Translations under genes and position numbers: made by a program
Notes under the pieces: generated by a model
What the model was told of the DNA's origin: nothing
The model's input: the letters and a program-made list of their open reading frames with translations, nothing else
The model's database searches: none
Source of the DNA: Pezicula radicicola
Lineage: Eukaryota > Ascomycota > Leotiomycetes > Helotiales > Dermateaceae
DNA: 64,000 nucleotides
Assembly: GCA_003008705.1 (NCBI GenBank)
Contig: PDUO01000024.1
Coordinates: 685,120 to 749,119 of the forward strand
Direction: 5' to 3'
Shown here: in pieces, positions 46,563 through 58,349 of the stretch
Numbering within the stretch: position 1 is the stretch's first letter
How the letters are laid out: every line of letters starts with the position of its first letter

Positions 46563-46828
46563 ATGCACGGTCAGGATTGTCCTAAGTGTGGTGCTGCTGC
46601 TAGTGGGAAGACTTGTGGGAGTTGTGGCGCTGTGAGTTTTATTCTTTTCTTTCTTCTTACTTGGTTTGAGAAGTGTTGGGTTGAGGTGAAGGGTTTGGGG
46701 TTTTGGGTTGGGGGAGAGTGGTACTGGGTTGGTGTGTCACTGTGATACTTTGGGGATGGGAGGAAGTGAACTAAAGTAGTTGAGGATATCTGCTAATACG
46801 TTGATGGCTTTAGACTTGCCCAAACTAA
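46563..46828 (+). CDS. Very small Cys-rich protein, 27 residues, metallothionein-like or mini zinc-knuckle
   Basis: Exon 1 (46563-46631) encodes MHGQDCPKCGAAASGK plus TCGSCGA. A 182-base intron (GTGAGT donor, GCTAATA branch, GCTTTAG acceptor) is followed by exon 2 (46814-46828), encoding TCPN and a stop. Five Cys occur as C-x2-C, x8, C-x2-C, x3, C. The start has a good context (GAAAATG) after a long pyrimidine-rich leader. Fungal metallothioneins can be this short (Neurospora copper metallothionein is about 25 residues), but the spacing here differs from the ones I know, and the paired C-x2-C resembles a zinc-ribbon half. Function is inferred only from composition. Easily missed by automatic annotation. 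Confidence 0.6.
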
Positions 46829-48350
46829 AATTTCTCCTCGATTCGACTTTACGACTCGATGATGGAATGATAGATGTGATGACACATGTAGCTTCATAAG
46901 ACGGATGGGAGGAGTTGTTGTTTTGGTTGATGGTTGGTTTGGGTGGTGGTACTGTGATATTGGTTGTGGTGTTGTGCTTTGGGAGTTGTATGGGATGGGT
47001 TGATAGGAAGAAGGTTTCTTTACATGCTTGTTTTGGAGACGGGAGATACGGGATAGGTCGTTTGATGGTTTTGATGAGATAAAGAAATGATATATGTTTG
47101 ATGATGAATATTTAATGCTCTTGTTTCTCTTATTGTGAATGGAAATGAGTGAACTAGAAGCTGAGGATTTGAGTGTGTGATTATCCTTGAAGACTCAAGA
47201 AGTAGGAATAAGTACAGACCACCTTCAACGTGTACGGTACTTACTTCCATTAACCCCTCTGTCTTTTCTAAAATATACTGTACGGCTTCCCTAAAACTGT
47301 TCTGGTCTTTAGATTATTTTTGCGTTATTAAGGCGTTACAAAGGCAAGGTATGCTATGCTATCTAAACGGAGAAGATCTCGCACAGTGTCTTGTAAGTAA
47401 TTCTATAGATACACTTTACCTAATGCTTAGCAAAATCAACATGTATTTATCATTAAATTAATCTTCAAATCTAGTGAATAAATAAAGGAATAATACGCAC
47501 TTATAAAGTAAAAGAGTACCTAGATACCTAGATGATCTACTTCTACATCACTTAACTACTCTGAATTAACATAAACCTCTTTCTTTCAACTCGATTGATT
47601 ACAGCAAGTCAATTACCTTGATAATAATACAAGGTCATCTACTACTTCAATAATTGGCTCATTTTAGAACTGTCCGTTTATTACTTCCTAATCTGCTCTA
47701 AAACTTAGCTGGCGAATTATGTATTATTATGATGCTACCTATGTAAACCTTTCTTTTTACTTAGTTAGTAGTGTGGAAATGTATGTACTTCCTATAAAGA
47801 GTTTCTCTTTTATAGCTAGATAGTAGAATTTATGAACTCATTTGATTTGGATAACTAACTTTTGATTCAGCTAACTCAACCTTGCTGTTACAAATACTAC
47901 AGACTGAAGTCCCTTACAACAATTATCTACAAGTTGATTTAAAGTCAGTTAACGCACTCGATACTTCTAGGAACTTTTATACAAGAGCTAACTACCTTAC
48001 TTTCCGTACTTAGATTCTCTGAACAACTTATAATCAGATGAATAGTTCAAGTTGAAATACATTGCAATATCTTGGAAGTGTTATTGTCTTGTATTGTCCT
48101 GTGAAGAATTACATCACATTTGTGTCTTAAAACGTTCACAAGAAATTTCCATGATTTAAGAATATGCATATAAGAGTAGGTAGCAATAACAAGTAAGGAA
48201 TACCAGGGGTATATATATTCAACCACAACCATCTAAATAGCACCCCTTTAGATATCCAATCACCCCGAAATGCCAATTACGGCATTACCCACATACACAA
48301 AATCCACCAAATTTTCCACAACACCAAAACTCAAAATCATAGCTCAGAAC
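46829..48350. other. AT-rich intergenic stretch
   Basis: Includes the 3' untranslated region of the small Cys-rich gene and, beyond 47250, TA-rich DNA without supportable frames. Confidence 0.55.
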
Positions 48351-50358
48351 TTAAATCCCAATCTCAGATTTTTCAATAGTCTTCCCATCCTTCTCATGAA
48401 CCTTATCCTCACTAGAACCATCAAGCTCATGCTTCTCAGTAATCTCCGGCGAAGCCAACTCATGTTTCTCAGTTCCACCAATCTCAGGACGTCCATCATC
48501 ACTAGCCGTCTTCTCGGACGTAGGAAGGAGGTTGTTTTGATAATCGCCGTTCTTGGTGAGAACATACTCCATCCTATCGATATCACGGTAGATATAGTAG
48601 AATATACAAGCTAAGACGAATCCGATGATAGCAGGTGCGCCGAGATCCCAGGTGATGTATGGATCCTTGACTAGACCAGCACAAGCGAGTCCAACTGCGT
48701 ATGCGATTGCTTGGTTAAAGAGGTTAAGGGCTGAGACGAGACCACGCATGTTTTTGGGTGCCATGGAATATGCGATTCCGTATGCCGGGACGTTGACAAA
48801 GAGTTCTGAGAATCCTCCCAGAGCATAGGGGATTGCCATCCACCAGATTGAGATGTTGGAGACGAGGGAAACTCCATCAGCATCAACGCAGGTAGATGAG
48901 GAACCGTAATGTCCACATGGACCAAGCTTGTATGCGTAGTAATTGAGGACTGTGTACCCGATTCCACCGAGGACGGAAATCATGAAACCAGTTGTCATGC
49001 GTGCAATTGGTCCGTAATGGATGTTGTATTTGCGAAGTAAAGGATACAAGCCATAGTTGAGAACTGGAGCCATGGCAATGATGGAAAGAGAATTGAAATT
49101 GTTAATAACGTCATTGGGAACACCATTGGTCGTTAACATAGTACTCAAAGCACTGGCAGAGTTTCCAAGTCCGTTATCATTGATGTTCTGGATTGGGAAG
49201 AAACAGAAGATGCCGGTAGCTTGGAAAGTACGGCGCACATCATCGACAAAAGCATCGTTCCAGGGAACCTGAATTGGGTTTTTAGACTTGGCGATGTTAC
49301 TCGGTTTAGCAGGTTCAAAGAAACCGCGGCCGATACGGAAGATACCCCCTCGTTTGAAGCATATACCTAGGATTCGCATAATATTTCCGAGGTCAGAACC
49401 ACCTGGGGGATAGAGGATGAGTTTGTCTTTGAGCCACCATAGGAGGAATGGGAGCGGAAGGTAGAGGAGAAGCGGGAGAAGAAATGCGAGCCACCATCCA
49501 ATATATTTTTCGCTATAGGACGTTGGCACAGCCATAAATGCACCGATATTGATGAGGAGGTAGAACCAAAGCATAGCTCTTTCGGTGGTATGTGCGGGGT
49601 CAACAATTACGCGCTCGCCAGACTTCGTGGTCTCGACGAAAAGTTCTTTGTGTGGCATCTGATCGAGGAGGGTAGGGGAAATATTGGGTTTGAACATTGC
49701 TGTTTCCTACGTTAGCCTGAAAATAAAGAGATAGCATGATATACTTACCAGATCCAATGGAAAGAATATAGACAGATAGCAAGAAGGGAACTTTGGCGTT
49801 GCCACTTGCCAATAGATCTCGTGAACCAGAAGCAACCATCAAGACATGGGCCACCCCTACAACACCAATACCGGCGCAGATGAGATTGAACCGACCAGTC
49901 TTTGTATCGGACAGCCATCCAAAGAACAGTGGAAGTGCGTATGCCAACATAGAGAAGGATTGAGAAACAGCAGTAGCCTTGACTGTTCCCATTCCCAGGG
50001 CACCAGCAGTCTGTTGAGTTCCGCGGGGTGGTGCACCGTAACCATTACCCCCAGTTGGCAGACGACGATTGACAAAGTTACTGAAGATCAACGAGCATCC
50101 ATAGTAAGAAGCTCGCTCGGCAAATTCAACAGCACAGAGAGAGTAAACAACATTTGGTAATTTCCCCGGTACTCTTCTAAGAGTTTTTTTCTCTTCTTCA
50201 GTGGGATATCCAGCTGCGTGCCCGGGCTCGACGACGGGAAGTTCTGCTATTGTTGGCTCAGCCTCTATCATGGAGCCCTCCCGATCGAAGTTGAGTTTGG
50301 CATTGGCCCCCAGAATAAACTGAGAGTCTGCGGTTTTGTTTTCTGCTAGGATGCTCAT
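48351..50358 (-). CDS. PTR2: Proton-coupled di/tripeptide transporter (POT/PTR2 family)
   Basis: Two exons (50358-49749 and 49699-48351) join across a 49-base intron in SGAMFKPN to give 652 residues. The first membrane helix carries the POT signature EFAERASYYG (E-x-x-E-R). It is followed by LFFGWLSDTKTGRF and, after the intron, by the FYLLINIGAF segment typical of helix 5. About twelve membrane spans can be picked out. The N-terminal 60 and C-terminal 70 residues are hydrophilic; the tail holds repeated EKHEL motifs. It imports small peptides with protons at the plasma membrane as a nitrogen source. Complete, no disruptions. Confidence 0.94.
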
Positions 50359-51064
50359 TAGTAGTTGCCTTGTAAGAATATATCAGAATCACTCACCCAT
50401 CGTTACTGAACGGATTCAGAATGATTGGATTGACGGAGTCGTGAAGAAAGACCTACAGAGCACAAACAGGTGCAGCCGGCGACGTCTAAATACCTAACAA
50501 CAGCAACTTACAGGCTGCAGCACGAGCATGGTGTGACCCTTGCTTGCACATACGACTAAGGCGATCATCGAGGGAGTTCCAATGGATCTTGGATGTCCCT
50601 CAAAGAGGAAGGAAGATAAGGAATTCCCGCCGCAACACAACATCGCAATGTTCTGGAAGCCTTCTTACTTTGTGATCAAGGCCGAGCAGAGGTCTCGGAT
50701 GTATCCCGGGAAGCTATGGGGAATACTGTTCCCTGTCTTCGCGAGAGTAACGTTGCCCGCTTTTACGCAGAAAATATGAACTCCACTACTGTACTGTCTT
50801 CCTCAACTGGTAAAACCAAAGGCAATGCAGTCAGATCATGTGAGAACTGACAACCTTAATTTGACTTTCTTCAACTTTGCAATCTCTATAACAGACAACG
50901 TGAACTCCTGCAAACGCAATTGCAATTATGCCACTCGCTCTGGTACAACATATCTCGAGCTTGATGCGGTAGACGAGATAGAAATTCAGAGGCTGGGAAC
51001 CAAGCTCTCCTTAGCAGTGCTTGATAACCGCTCAAGCTTTGTGGTTACCGCCCTCCACACCAAG
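50359..51064. other. Intergenic region
   Basis: Promoter side of the peptide transporter. Short frames only, none with recognisable content. Confidence 0.5.
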
Positions 51065-52200
51065 CTACATATCGGCGTCTTGGCGATTGAGGTGCATGGC
51101 GTGACATTTGGCAGCGTGTAACAGTAACTTCAGATTATGTTTGCGGACCGTTTTGGCATATTCTTTCACGTAGGCTTCAGCTCTGCTGAACCGTACAGTT
51201 TCGTGCACCGTGTATCCGTCGTTCGTATGTCCTCGTCCTGATGCTTCGAAAGCAAGAAGAGAGTCAAGAGTCGTTCGGAATGAGGTTAGAAAACGCTGGG
51301 TTTGTGTCACGGTGGAGATGACAACGGCGGGAACATGATTGGTCACAAATCGACATAAAAGCAACCCTTCACTTTTCGCCTCTAACAACCCCCCAAAACC
51401 CTCCGTAAAACAATGAATAATTCCAAATTGATGCCCGTATTGTAGGCTCCCTTCATGGCCAATGCCATGCACTCGTAAACTTTCCCAGTGCACCAACGAC
51501 CTGGAATCCAGTTCGATCGGGGTCATCCACTGATTGAGGAAGGTCATATCCAACGCCAAGCTGCCAAGAGGTCTATGTGCGGCCCCTCCGAATTTTCCCA
51601 ATCTTGTCGCCATCAACCTGGGGGATTGCGATAAGAGAGCGTTGCATATCCAATTACAACCACGGTGATGCTCTTCTGTAACCAGCAGGTCGCCTATCAC
51701 CCCGCTTTTTGGACAGGGCATAGAGCCAATAAATATATAATGGGAATTGTGCCAAGAACGATCTCCTTCGAGAGAAGAGGCAGAGGAGATGGCAGCTCGT
51801 ACGACGGCCTTGGTATGGAAGGAACAGAACTGTAGACGACGCTTAGATGCGGATGGATTGGTAGAATCAAGTCTGGAGCTTACGGCGACACGAAGAGTTT
51901 TCCTCTGGATGGGAAGCTGAAGGAAACGATGTTACCCGAACTTGGAAAATGGTATCTATATCTCCATGGTTGCCAAGACCGGTGGCGGATATCGACTCCA
52001 AACTCCAGAGAGGCACCCGAGAGGCACAGGATAGAAGTATCTTTTGTCCTTCGAATAAGATGCTGACATTTCGGGGGCAATCGTCGATTTGACACAAGGT
52101 GAATTGTAGCCTCGCTTCGTCCGAGTACCTCTAGCCTTCGATAACTTCACAGCTTCTACGTTCCTTGAAGTTAGCGAGCTAGAATTCAAACAACATATCA
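51065..52200 (-). pseudogene. Fungal protein of unknown function, probably frame-damaged
   Basis: The 3' part (51721-51065, 218 codons) is clearly coding in character, including GKFGGAAHRPLGSLAL, FLNQWMTPIELDSR and FGIIHCFTEGFGGLLEAK. Its frame remains open without ATG back to about 51936 (RVAVSSRLDSTNPSASKRR). Upstream pieces around 51940-52170 continue in another frame (LCQIDDCPRNVSILFEGQK) and then collide, with a one-base frame conflict near 51915-51925 and no usable intron. I recall a family of large fungal proteins of unknown function with this C-terminal half. Either the gene has decayed, or an unusual intron was missed. The N-terminal half cannot be modelled. Confidence 0.45.
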
Positions 52201-53698
52201 GGTACTAGTGGTACTCAGCCCTAAAGCTTCTCATGGTCTTTGCAGTTCTTATTTTCTTCCGGAGGACATCCCCGATCGCTTGGTCGGAATACTGAGGGCT
52301 TGGTGGAAGCAAGTACCACGGATGGTGAACGGCCAAGCAAAAGTGGCAAGCCTTGTCAAGGCTTATGTGCTCAAGACGCGATAAGAGCGAGAAGCCTGAA
52401 ACTCTAAAAGTCTTTGCATCAGGGAATATGGAGTACACGTCCAGCATGCTAATAAAGACTGTCTGCAGGTGCCAAGTGGGCACAATGATTCGTTGTTGGT
52501 GGTACTTGGTGCTGATACTTGTCGATGGGAGACGAGAAGGCCAAGACCAGACTCGCCAACTGAACTCTTCCTGTTTGCTTCAGTTGATAGCAAGTGTCCC
52601 ATGCCGATAGTCAGGTATGAGAGTTCCTTTTTTCAGGTCTGCTAAATTATAAAATAAGAGAAGCCTCTTTTCCGATCTTCGAACTAGATCTAGAAAAGGT
52701 CAGCACCAAGTTCAAGGACGCAGAGGTTCTCATCTCAATGCAAAAGCAGGACCTCCAAGAGATGAAGCCACTTGCTTAATAAACTTCAACTGTCGCCATC
52801 CCTCAAAATTCAACATCGGAATCAAGTAAATGGGTTAGATTGGTTCCTTTAGTATGGGACTACCTCTCATTATTTGTTATATGTCGCTCGCCTGGTATTC
52901 GATATCAGCTTCCCGGCGACAAAATTCGGAGAAATCCACATACCGTGCCGATGGGTTCATGAATCTCTCTGAACTGTACTAAATTACTAAGATCAAGCAC
53001 GCTGCTACCCTTCTACGTGCTTGTCCTAAACGCACGACTTTGGAGACAGATTCATAAATCAAATATAATTCTTCTCCTAGCCAAAAAGAACTAAAGAAAC
53101 CCTAACATCCAAGACCGTCAGCAAAAGCCTTAACGTAAACATCTATCACTTCACTAGGTAGGTAACTTTTCAACTCACAAAACCAATCCTCGTCCTCGAT
53201 CTTTCATTTAGGCCATCCTCCCTACACCATCATTCCTCCTCCCTCATTAATGAGTAAATAAGCAATTGCACCCTTAGTTTTCTCGCCTCCCTTCTCTCTC
53301 CCTCTCCCTCTCTGTCTCAACCCTATCTCTAAAAACCAACCACAACACCCTCTCTCCTTTTCCGACTCTAAGAAAAAAAGAAAACACTTACTGTATTGTA
53401 TAGTAAGCGTATATAAATCAAATCTAAGTCCCTCTTCAAAATAAAAAAGATATACTCAACTCACGCACTAGACATGAGTCACATCCGCTGATGATCCATA
53501 CATATCAACATTAACACATACCAAAACCCCAACCTGTTTTACTAGTTCCGCCATTGCAAAATAAAAGTAGAAGAAGACAAGAAATTTTGGAGAAATAAGA
53601 AAGGAAATGAAAGTTCTTCCTTCCCATTATAAAAGAAAGCCTGCTCACCAAGCTATATAAGACCCTACCATAGTGCCCCATTATACGCCGTCTAAAAG

Positions 53699-53733
53699 AC
53701 GAGCTCCGGGCTTCCGATAGACGCGGAGCTCGT
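53699..53733. repeat. Perfect 10-base inverted repeat
   Basis: ACGAGCTCCG and CGGAGCTCGT face each other across 15 bases, GC-rich in a locally AT-rich region. It is about 190 bases beyond the 3' end of the GRAM-domain gene. Confidence 0.7.
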
Positions 53734-53818
53734 TAACAAGGTAATCCCCCGCGCACTACTACACTATGTGCATCTCACGTCAGAGCAAGTACCTCCGTAC
53801 TAAAATATCACATAAATA

Positions 53819-53840
53819 CTCCGGAAAGACGTGTCCGGAG
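53819..53840. repeat. Perfect 7-base inverted repeat
   Basis: CTCCGGA and TCCGGAG flank an 8-base loop. It is 85 bases from the previous hairpin and shares the CTCCG core. Confidence 0.7.
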
Positions 53841-53925
53841 TTCGCTAGGAATTCTAATAGTACCAATTGCGATATTTAAGTATTACCAACACGGCTCTAA
53901 CCACCTCTCGACTCCTGGCCGGCGT

Positions 53926-56010
53926 TCAAACAATAACCCCCTCTGCTCTCTTCTGTAAACACTGCCGTCTAAGCCCGCTAAACCCTAATATAGTATTGAA
54001 AGCTCTATCCCTATCTCTCTTCATCATCTTGCCTAAAACAATTCTCCTAATCCTTCCTTCTATTTCTGAATCTGCAAACCTCAATTCTAACTTCCCCATC
54101 TCGATTGCTGGAGTGAGACTAGAGTATTCTTTACTCCTTTCTATAAGCGCGGTGAAGGGAAAGGAGAAGGAAGTTGAGTTGTCGCTGAATTCAGAGAGAG
54201 TTGGGTGGAAACGGAGGCCATTGGTTGAGAGTATAAGGTGGCCTTGACGGTGGCGGTGTGTACAAGTAAAAGAGAGAATGTCCTTGGATTCAGGGAGGAT
54301 GATTTCCTGAGTTGTCATGAAAGATTCGACCGAATCAGAATCAAAATCTCTGTCATCTTGAACGAAGATCTGTGGCGTTTCCTTCATATTGTGGCCATGA
54401 TCCGCTGTCGTTTGTATTGACGATGAAAGCAAAGTCTCTTTCTCAACCTCAGCACGCTTCTGTAAATACCCAAAAGACCATTCAGCATGTGTAGGGTTAT
54501 CCCAGAATATCCATTTTATAGGTGACACTAGAAGACGGTAGTGGGGGTGGCGGCTACTAATTGGCCAACAAATGAAGAATGTCATTCCAACCATGAACCA
54601 GAAGACTTTAAAAACGTACTCGGCGGAAGCGAGAAGGGTAATTAGGAATACCGCGAATAAGAGTACGAGAGTGCAGACTGTTGCTTGGCGGGATTTGAAA
54701 TGGTAGAAACTATGAGATATTAGTGGTAGCAGGGATTTTGAAAGGGAAATACTTACTTGTCGCAGACTTCGAGGAGGTTGGCAAGATCTGCTAGTTGTAC
54801 TTGGATGTATGGACCCAGCTGAAGGAGTTAGATGATATAATGAAGTTAGAAGAGAGAACACATACTTCTTCCACAAGAGGCACCAACCAGTCTTCATTGC
54901 CGTGCTTGTCCATTAAGTCTCCGATTTTGAGAGCCGTTTCTCTACAGTCTAGCGACCGGTTTATTTCTTCTCTAAGAGCTTCGAGAGAAGTTGGATAGTA
55001 GTAGTTCTTCACTACATTATAGATTACATACCCGCACTTGAAAATGTTAGTAATGATGATTAAATTGGCTTAAGTGATCAAACTAGTTTCAGTTACCCAA
55101 ACAAATCCAAACTCTATCCATAACCAGAACAAGTCGTAGAGCATCGGAGGAAGCAACTCCCGGCAAAGGTCATGATACGAGAGATGTGCAACAGGAAGAA
55201 ATAAACCATCCACTTCAAGGTGGTCAAAGGTTTCTCCCATCTGTAGACACGGCGTACCTTGGAGAATGTGGTCTGAAAAGGTGCGCTGACAACAATTAGC
55301 CTCTCAAGGTGTCTCTGGAGAGTGTCGATATCGAAGGGAAGTTCCTCATAGTCGTTGATATACTGAGCCGTAAAGTTATGGGTAATGTGCAGGAGTATCT
55401 AGACTTGCTTAGCCTCCCAAGCAGTTTTGTCTGGCGTCATAAACACTCACAAGTCCGAACCGTCTTCCCCATTGAAACTCAACAGCACCACAGTCATCCA
55501 TTTGTTCAAAATGACTATCATCTGGAAATGATTCCGGCACAGGATTTACCACTCTTACACGCTGCACATGCCTATCAGTGACCCAAGCAACTCTTATACT
55601 TTGCGGTTGTTTTTCAAGCTCAGCAATCTGCTTCTCGCAGTGATTGACGTCGTCGGTCTTCTTCACTGCAGCTTCTTCATTTGTGACAGTGCTTGAGTCC
55701 ACCGCTCTGGTTAGATCATCGTGTGCTTCTAAGAATTCCAGATCAGCCTTACGTGAGTGGTACAGGTGCCCTTTTGCTACACTCCCTGCAGCCGTACGAG
55801 CAGCTCGAGACTTGATGGATTGATTTGGGCTGATGACTGTCTCGACCGTTGCATCGAGAAAGGCCTTCGCTTTCTCTTTCTTGCTTGATTTGCCTAGTCT
55901 GCTTTAAAGTTTGTGAAGAGTTAAAAGCTGGATCTGCATTGATTTCCTCCAGCGTGATCTCGTTGATGGAGTTTTCATCGTCTGAGCTGCCAATATTGAG
56001 GACCCTCTTG
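53926..56010 (-). CDS. GRAM-domain/DUF3292-type membrane protein (5' end unresolved)
   Basis: Exons in minus order are up to about 55900-55451, 55398-55179, 55113-55097 (17 bases), 55036-54866, 54818-54757 and 54709-53926. Together they read through FLEAHDDLTRAV, RVAWVTDRHVQRVRVV, NFTAQYINDYEELPFDIDTL, KNYYYPTSLEALREE, ELGPYIQVQLADLANLLEVC and FFICWPISSRHP..YRLLVSPIKW. These are blocks I associate with DUF3292 proteins. Two membrane clusters flank residues KNYYYP and the FLITLLASAEYVF region. The C-terminal 110 residues look like a GRAM (PH-like) lipid-binding domain. Upstream, SDDENSINEITLEEINADPAF (about 55895-56000) looks like the true N-terminal part. It is one base out of frame with the rest at about 55890-55905, and I find no donor to explain it. 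Function unknown; GRAM domains bind membrane lipids. Confidence 0.7.
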
Positions 56011-56996
56011 TTGCTAAATAGCAGAATATATTGACGAATATATGGATCGGAAGTCAAGAGATAGTTGCTTGATTCTATATAGGTAGTAAAATGAGAGTAT
56101 ATATACACAAACGAGAGTGAGTAATTGCTAATGCCGAAACAGCTTGCATAGCATCGGAGAAACAGTCTTCTTGTATGTGAAACGCTTAGAAATCAACTGT
56201 CTGACTAATGCCATCGGCTCATCTATAGCATGAACTGAATATGAACCATATTTATGGTTTCTGAACGAGTGGCAATACTGTTATATTTGGCAACACCTCT
56301 TCGTCTTCACCTTGGCCTTGCCCTTCAGCTTCCGAATCTTGTCCATGGCCGGTGGTGATGAGTCTAATTCCGCATGTTGTGTTTGAGAGCCATCCTTATG
56401 TGGCATGTTTTCAACAAAGTGCAAACGGTCGAACCGGAGTAGATCTAGTTTCGACATGCATGGCGTATTTGTTTCCTGTGAATAAAAAGGACTTGTTTAG
56501 ATGTTCTGCCCGCAGGACACAGTTTCTGCTTCTCTGGACGCTTTCAAGAGTGTGGTTGCCCAAACCGAGCCAAGATTGGAAATGGAATGAGGTACTTCCG
56601 GGGCAATCAAAGACGTACAGTCGTGGCACGACGTACAGTTTGGGAGAATGGGGTTGTGGAACGGAGCATGGGTAACTTCGTTGTACTTTCCTTTTATATA
56701 TACAAGTAATTCCCCATGATTTCTTACATCCCACTTGCCTTGAATTGCACATGGATGTCATCAGAGGCTGACTTTTAGTGGGATGCAGGAGGAAACATTG
56801 ATGCATGTCTTGAAAATCAGAAAATTGCTGCGAGCGGAGATTGGTGTAACAGAGCGCCACACCACACCTGTCAATCCATCATGGTGCATATTAAGCGACG
56901 GCGATCACTGTGGCTTGCGTTGGCTCTATTTTCGACCCCAGAGCTTCAGAACTTTAGCTACAAGCTTTCCACCCCATCTTCAGTATCCAACCTAGC
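56011..56996. other. Divergent intergenic region
   Basis: Between the GRAM-domain gene and QRI7. A minus-strand frame at 56411-56860 is open but has no domain or codon signal; not called. Confidence 0.5.
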
Positions 56997-58349
56997 TTGA
57001 TGAGGCCATTATGTCTTCTCATCAGGCGCTCAACGACCTATTCGAGGCAATTGTGCCACCAGCGACGACAACTCTTGACGTTGGCAATTGAAACATCATG
57101 CGATGATACCAGTGTTGCTGTGCTTGAGAAGCACCAAAATAATTCAGCAACCCTCCACTTCCACTCCAAGATTACCTCTGATAATCGTGCATACGGCGGA
57201 GTGTATCCTATAGCCGCACACGAATCGCATCAGAAGGTTCTTGCAGGCCTTGTGAAAGAGGCCCTCAATCATCTCCCAATTCAACACGCCTCGACCGCAC
57301 ACCTTGGTAACTCTTTACTTGTCCCCACCGAATATGGCGCAGAGCTTCGAAAGAAGCCCGACTTCGTTACAGCGACACGAGGGCCTGGGATGCGCGCGAG
57401 TCTCATAACTGGCGTTGATACAGCGAAGGGTCTGGCAGTGGCATGGCAGGTTCCTTTTCTGGGCGTCAACCATATGCAGGCTCATGCTTTGACCCCACGC
57501 CTGGTTTCTGCCTTGGAAGCTAATGCTGAAGATACATCTAAACCATTGAAGGCAGAACCTGAGTTCCCATTCCTATCCCTATTGGTCTCAGGCGGTCACA
57601 CGATGCTCGTCCATTCTCGCGACCTATGCGAACACGAAATTGTGGCCTCGACGTCAGACATTCCCATTGGCAACCTCATCGACAAGTCTTCTCGTGAAAT
57701 TCTACCTCCGAAACTCCTCGAGTCTACCCAAGATGTCATGTACGGCCGTCTGCTCGAGAAATTTGCATTCCCGGACGAGCAACCAGATTACGAATATACA
57801 CCTTCGTTCAACAGCCAAGGGAACTTCATACGACTATCAAAATCTGATACGCTCTCACTCACACCGCCATTATTACAGAGACCCTATGATATGGAGTTTA
57901 CATATTCTGGCTTGAACTCAGAGGTGAAGCGCTGGGTGGCTGCAAACCCGGAAATGGATGACGCAGAACGCCAGTTACTGGCTCGAGAAACTATGCGTGT
58001 AGCCTTTGAGCATCTTGCCTCTCGAGTCGTAATAGCCCTCAACAACCCAAAAATCAAGGACGTGAAAACACTGGTAGTATCCGGCGGGGTAGCAAGCAAT
58101 CAATTCCTAAAACATGTATTGAGGACTGTATTGAACAGTAAGGGATATACTGAGATGGGATTGGTCTTCCCCCCACCGAAGTTCTGCACAGATAATGCGG
58201 CTATGATTGCTTGGACAGGTGTTGAGATGTGGGAGGCAGGTTGGAGATCAGATCTTGAGGCTCTGGCTGTGAACAAGTGGACGATTGATCCAAAAGGTGA
58301 AGATGGCGGGATATTAGGACTTCAGGGTTGGAAGAATATCAATTCATAG
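56997..58349 (+). CDS. QRI7: Mitochondrial tRNA threonylcarbamoyladenosine synthesis protein Qri7 (TsaD/Kae1/OSGEPL1 family)
   Basis: One frame of 450 residues. The N-terminus is an Arg-rich mitochondrial presequence (MMRPLCLLIRRSTTYSRQL). The ASKHA-fold body follows: LAIETSCDDTSVAVL, then YGGVYPIAAHESHQ, then ATRGPGMRASLITG, then GVNHMQAHAL with the metal-binding His pair, LLVSGGHTML, DMEFTYSGLNSEVKR, LVVSGGVASNQFL and FCTDNAAMIAW. The protein transfers the threonylcarbamoyl group onto adenosine 37 of ANN-decoding mitochondrial tRNAs. All family motifs are present and no intron is needed. The second Met is only one codon later, so the start is effectively certain. Confidence is high. Confidence 0.96.
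   Translation: MMRPLCLLIRRSTTYSRQLCHQRRQLLTLAIETSCDDTSVAVLEKHQNNSATLHFHSKITSDNRAYGGVYPIAAHESHQKVLAGLVKEALNHLPIQHASTAHLGNSLLVPTEYGAELRKKPDFVTATRGPGMRASLITGVDTAKGLAVAWQVPFLGVNHMQAHALTPRLVSALEANAEDTSKPLKAEPEFPFLSLLVSGGHTMLVHSRDLCEHEIVASTSDIPIGNLIDKSSREILPPKLLESTQDVMYGRLLEKFAFPDEQPDYEYTPSFNSQGNFIRLSKSDTLSLTPPLLQRPYDMEFTYSGLNSEVKRWVAANPEMDDAERQLLARETMRVAFEHLASRVVIALNNPKIKDVKTLVVSGGVASNQFLKHVLRTVLNSKGYTEMGLVFPPPKFCTDNAAMIAWTGVEMWEAGWRSDLEALAVNKWTIDPKGEDGGILGLQGWKNINS

Larger units (their letters stand above)
52201..53925. other. Intergenic; pyrimidine-rich tract and two hairpins
   Basis: 53275-53370 is strongly C/T-rich. Two perfect short hairpins lie at 53699-53733 and 53819-53840. Minus-strand frames at 52205-52600 may be more of the damaged gene, but I cannot join them. 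Confidence 0.45.

Noticed and set aside
46334..46585. 83-codon plus-strand frame overlapping the 27-residue gene
   Set aside because: It is the pyrimidine-rich leader read in another frame, giving Phe/Leu runs; no splice or domain evidence.
56411..56860. 149-codon minus-strand frame upstream of QRI7
   Set aside because: No domain, no conserved-looking blocks; open probably by chance in a less AT-rich stretch.
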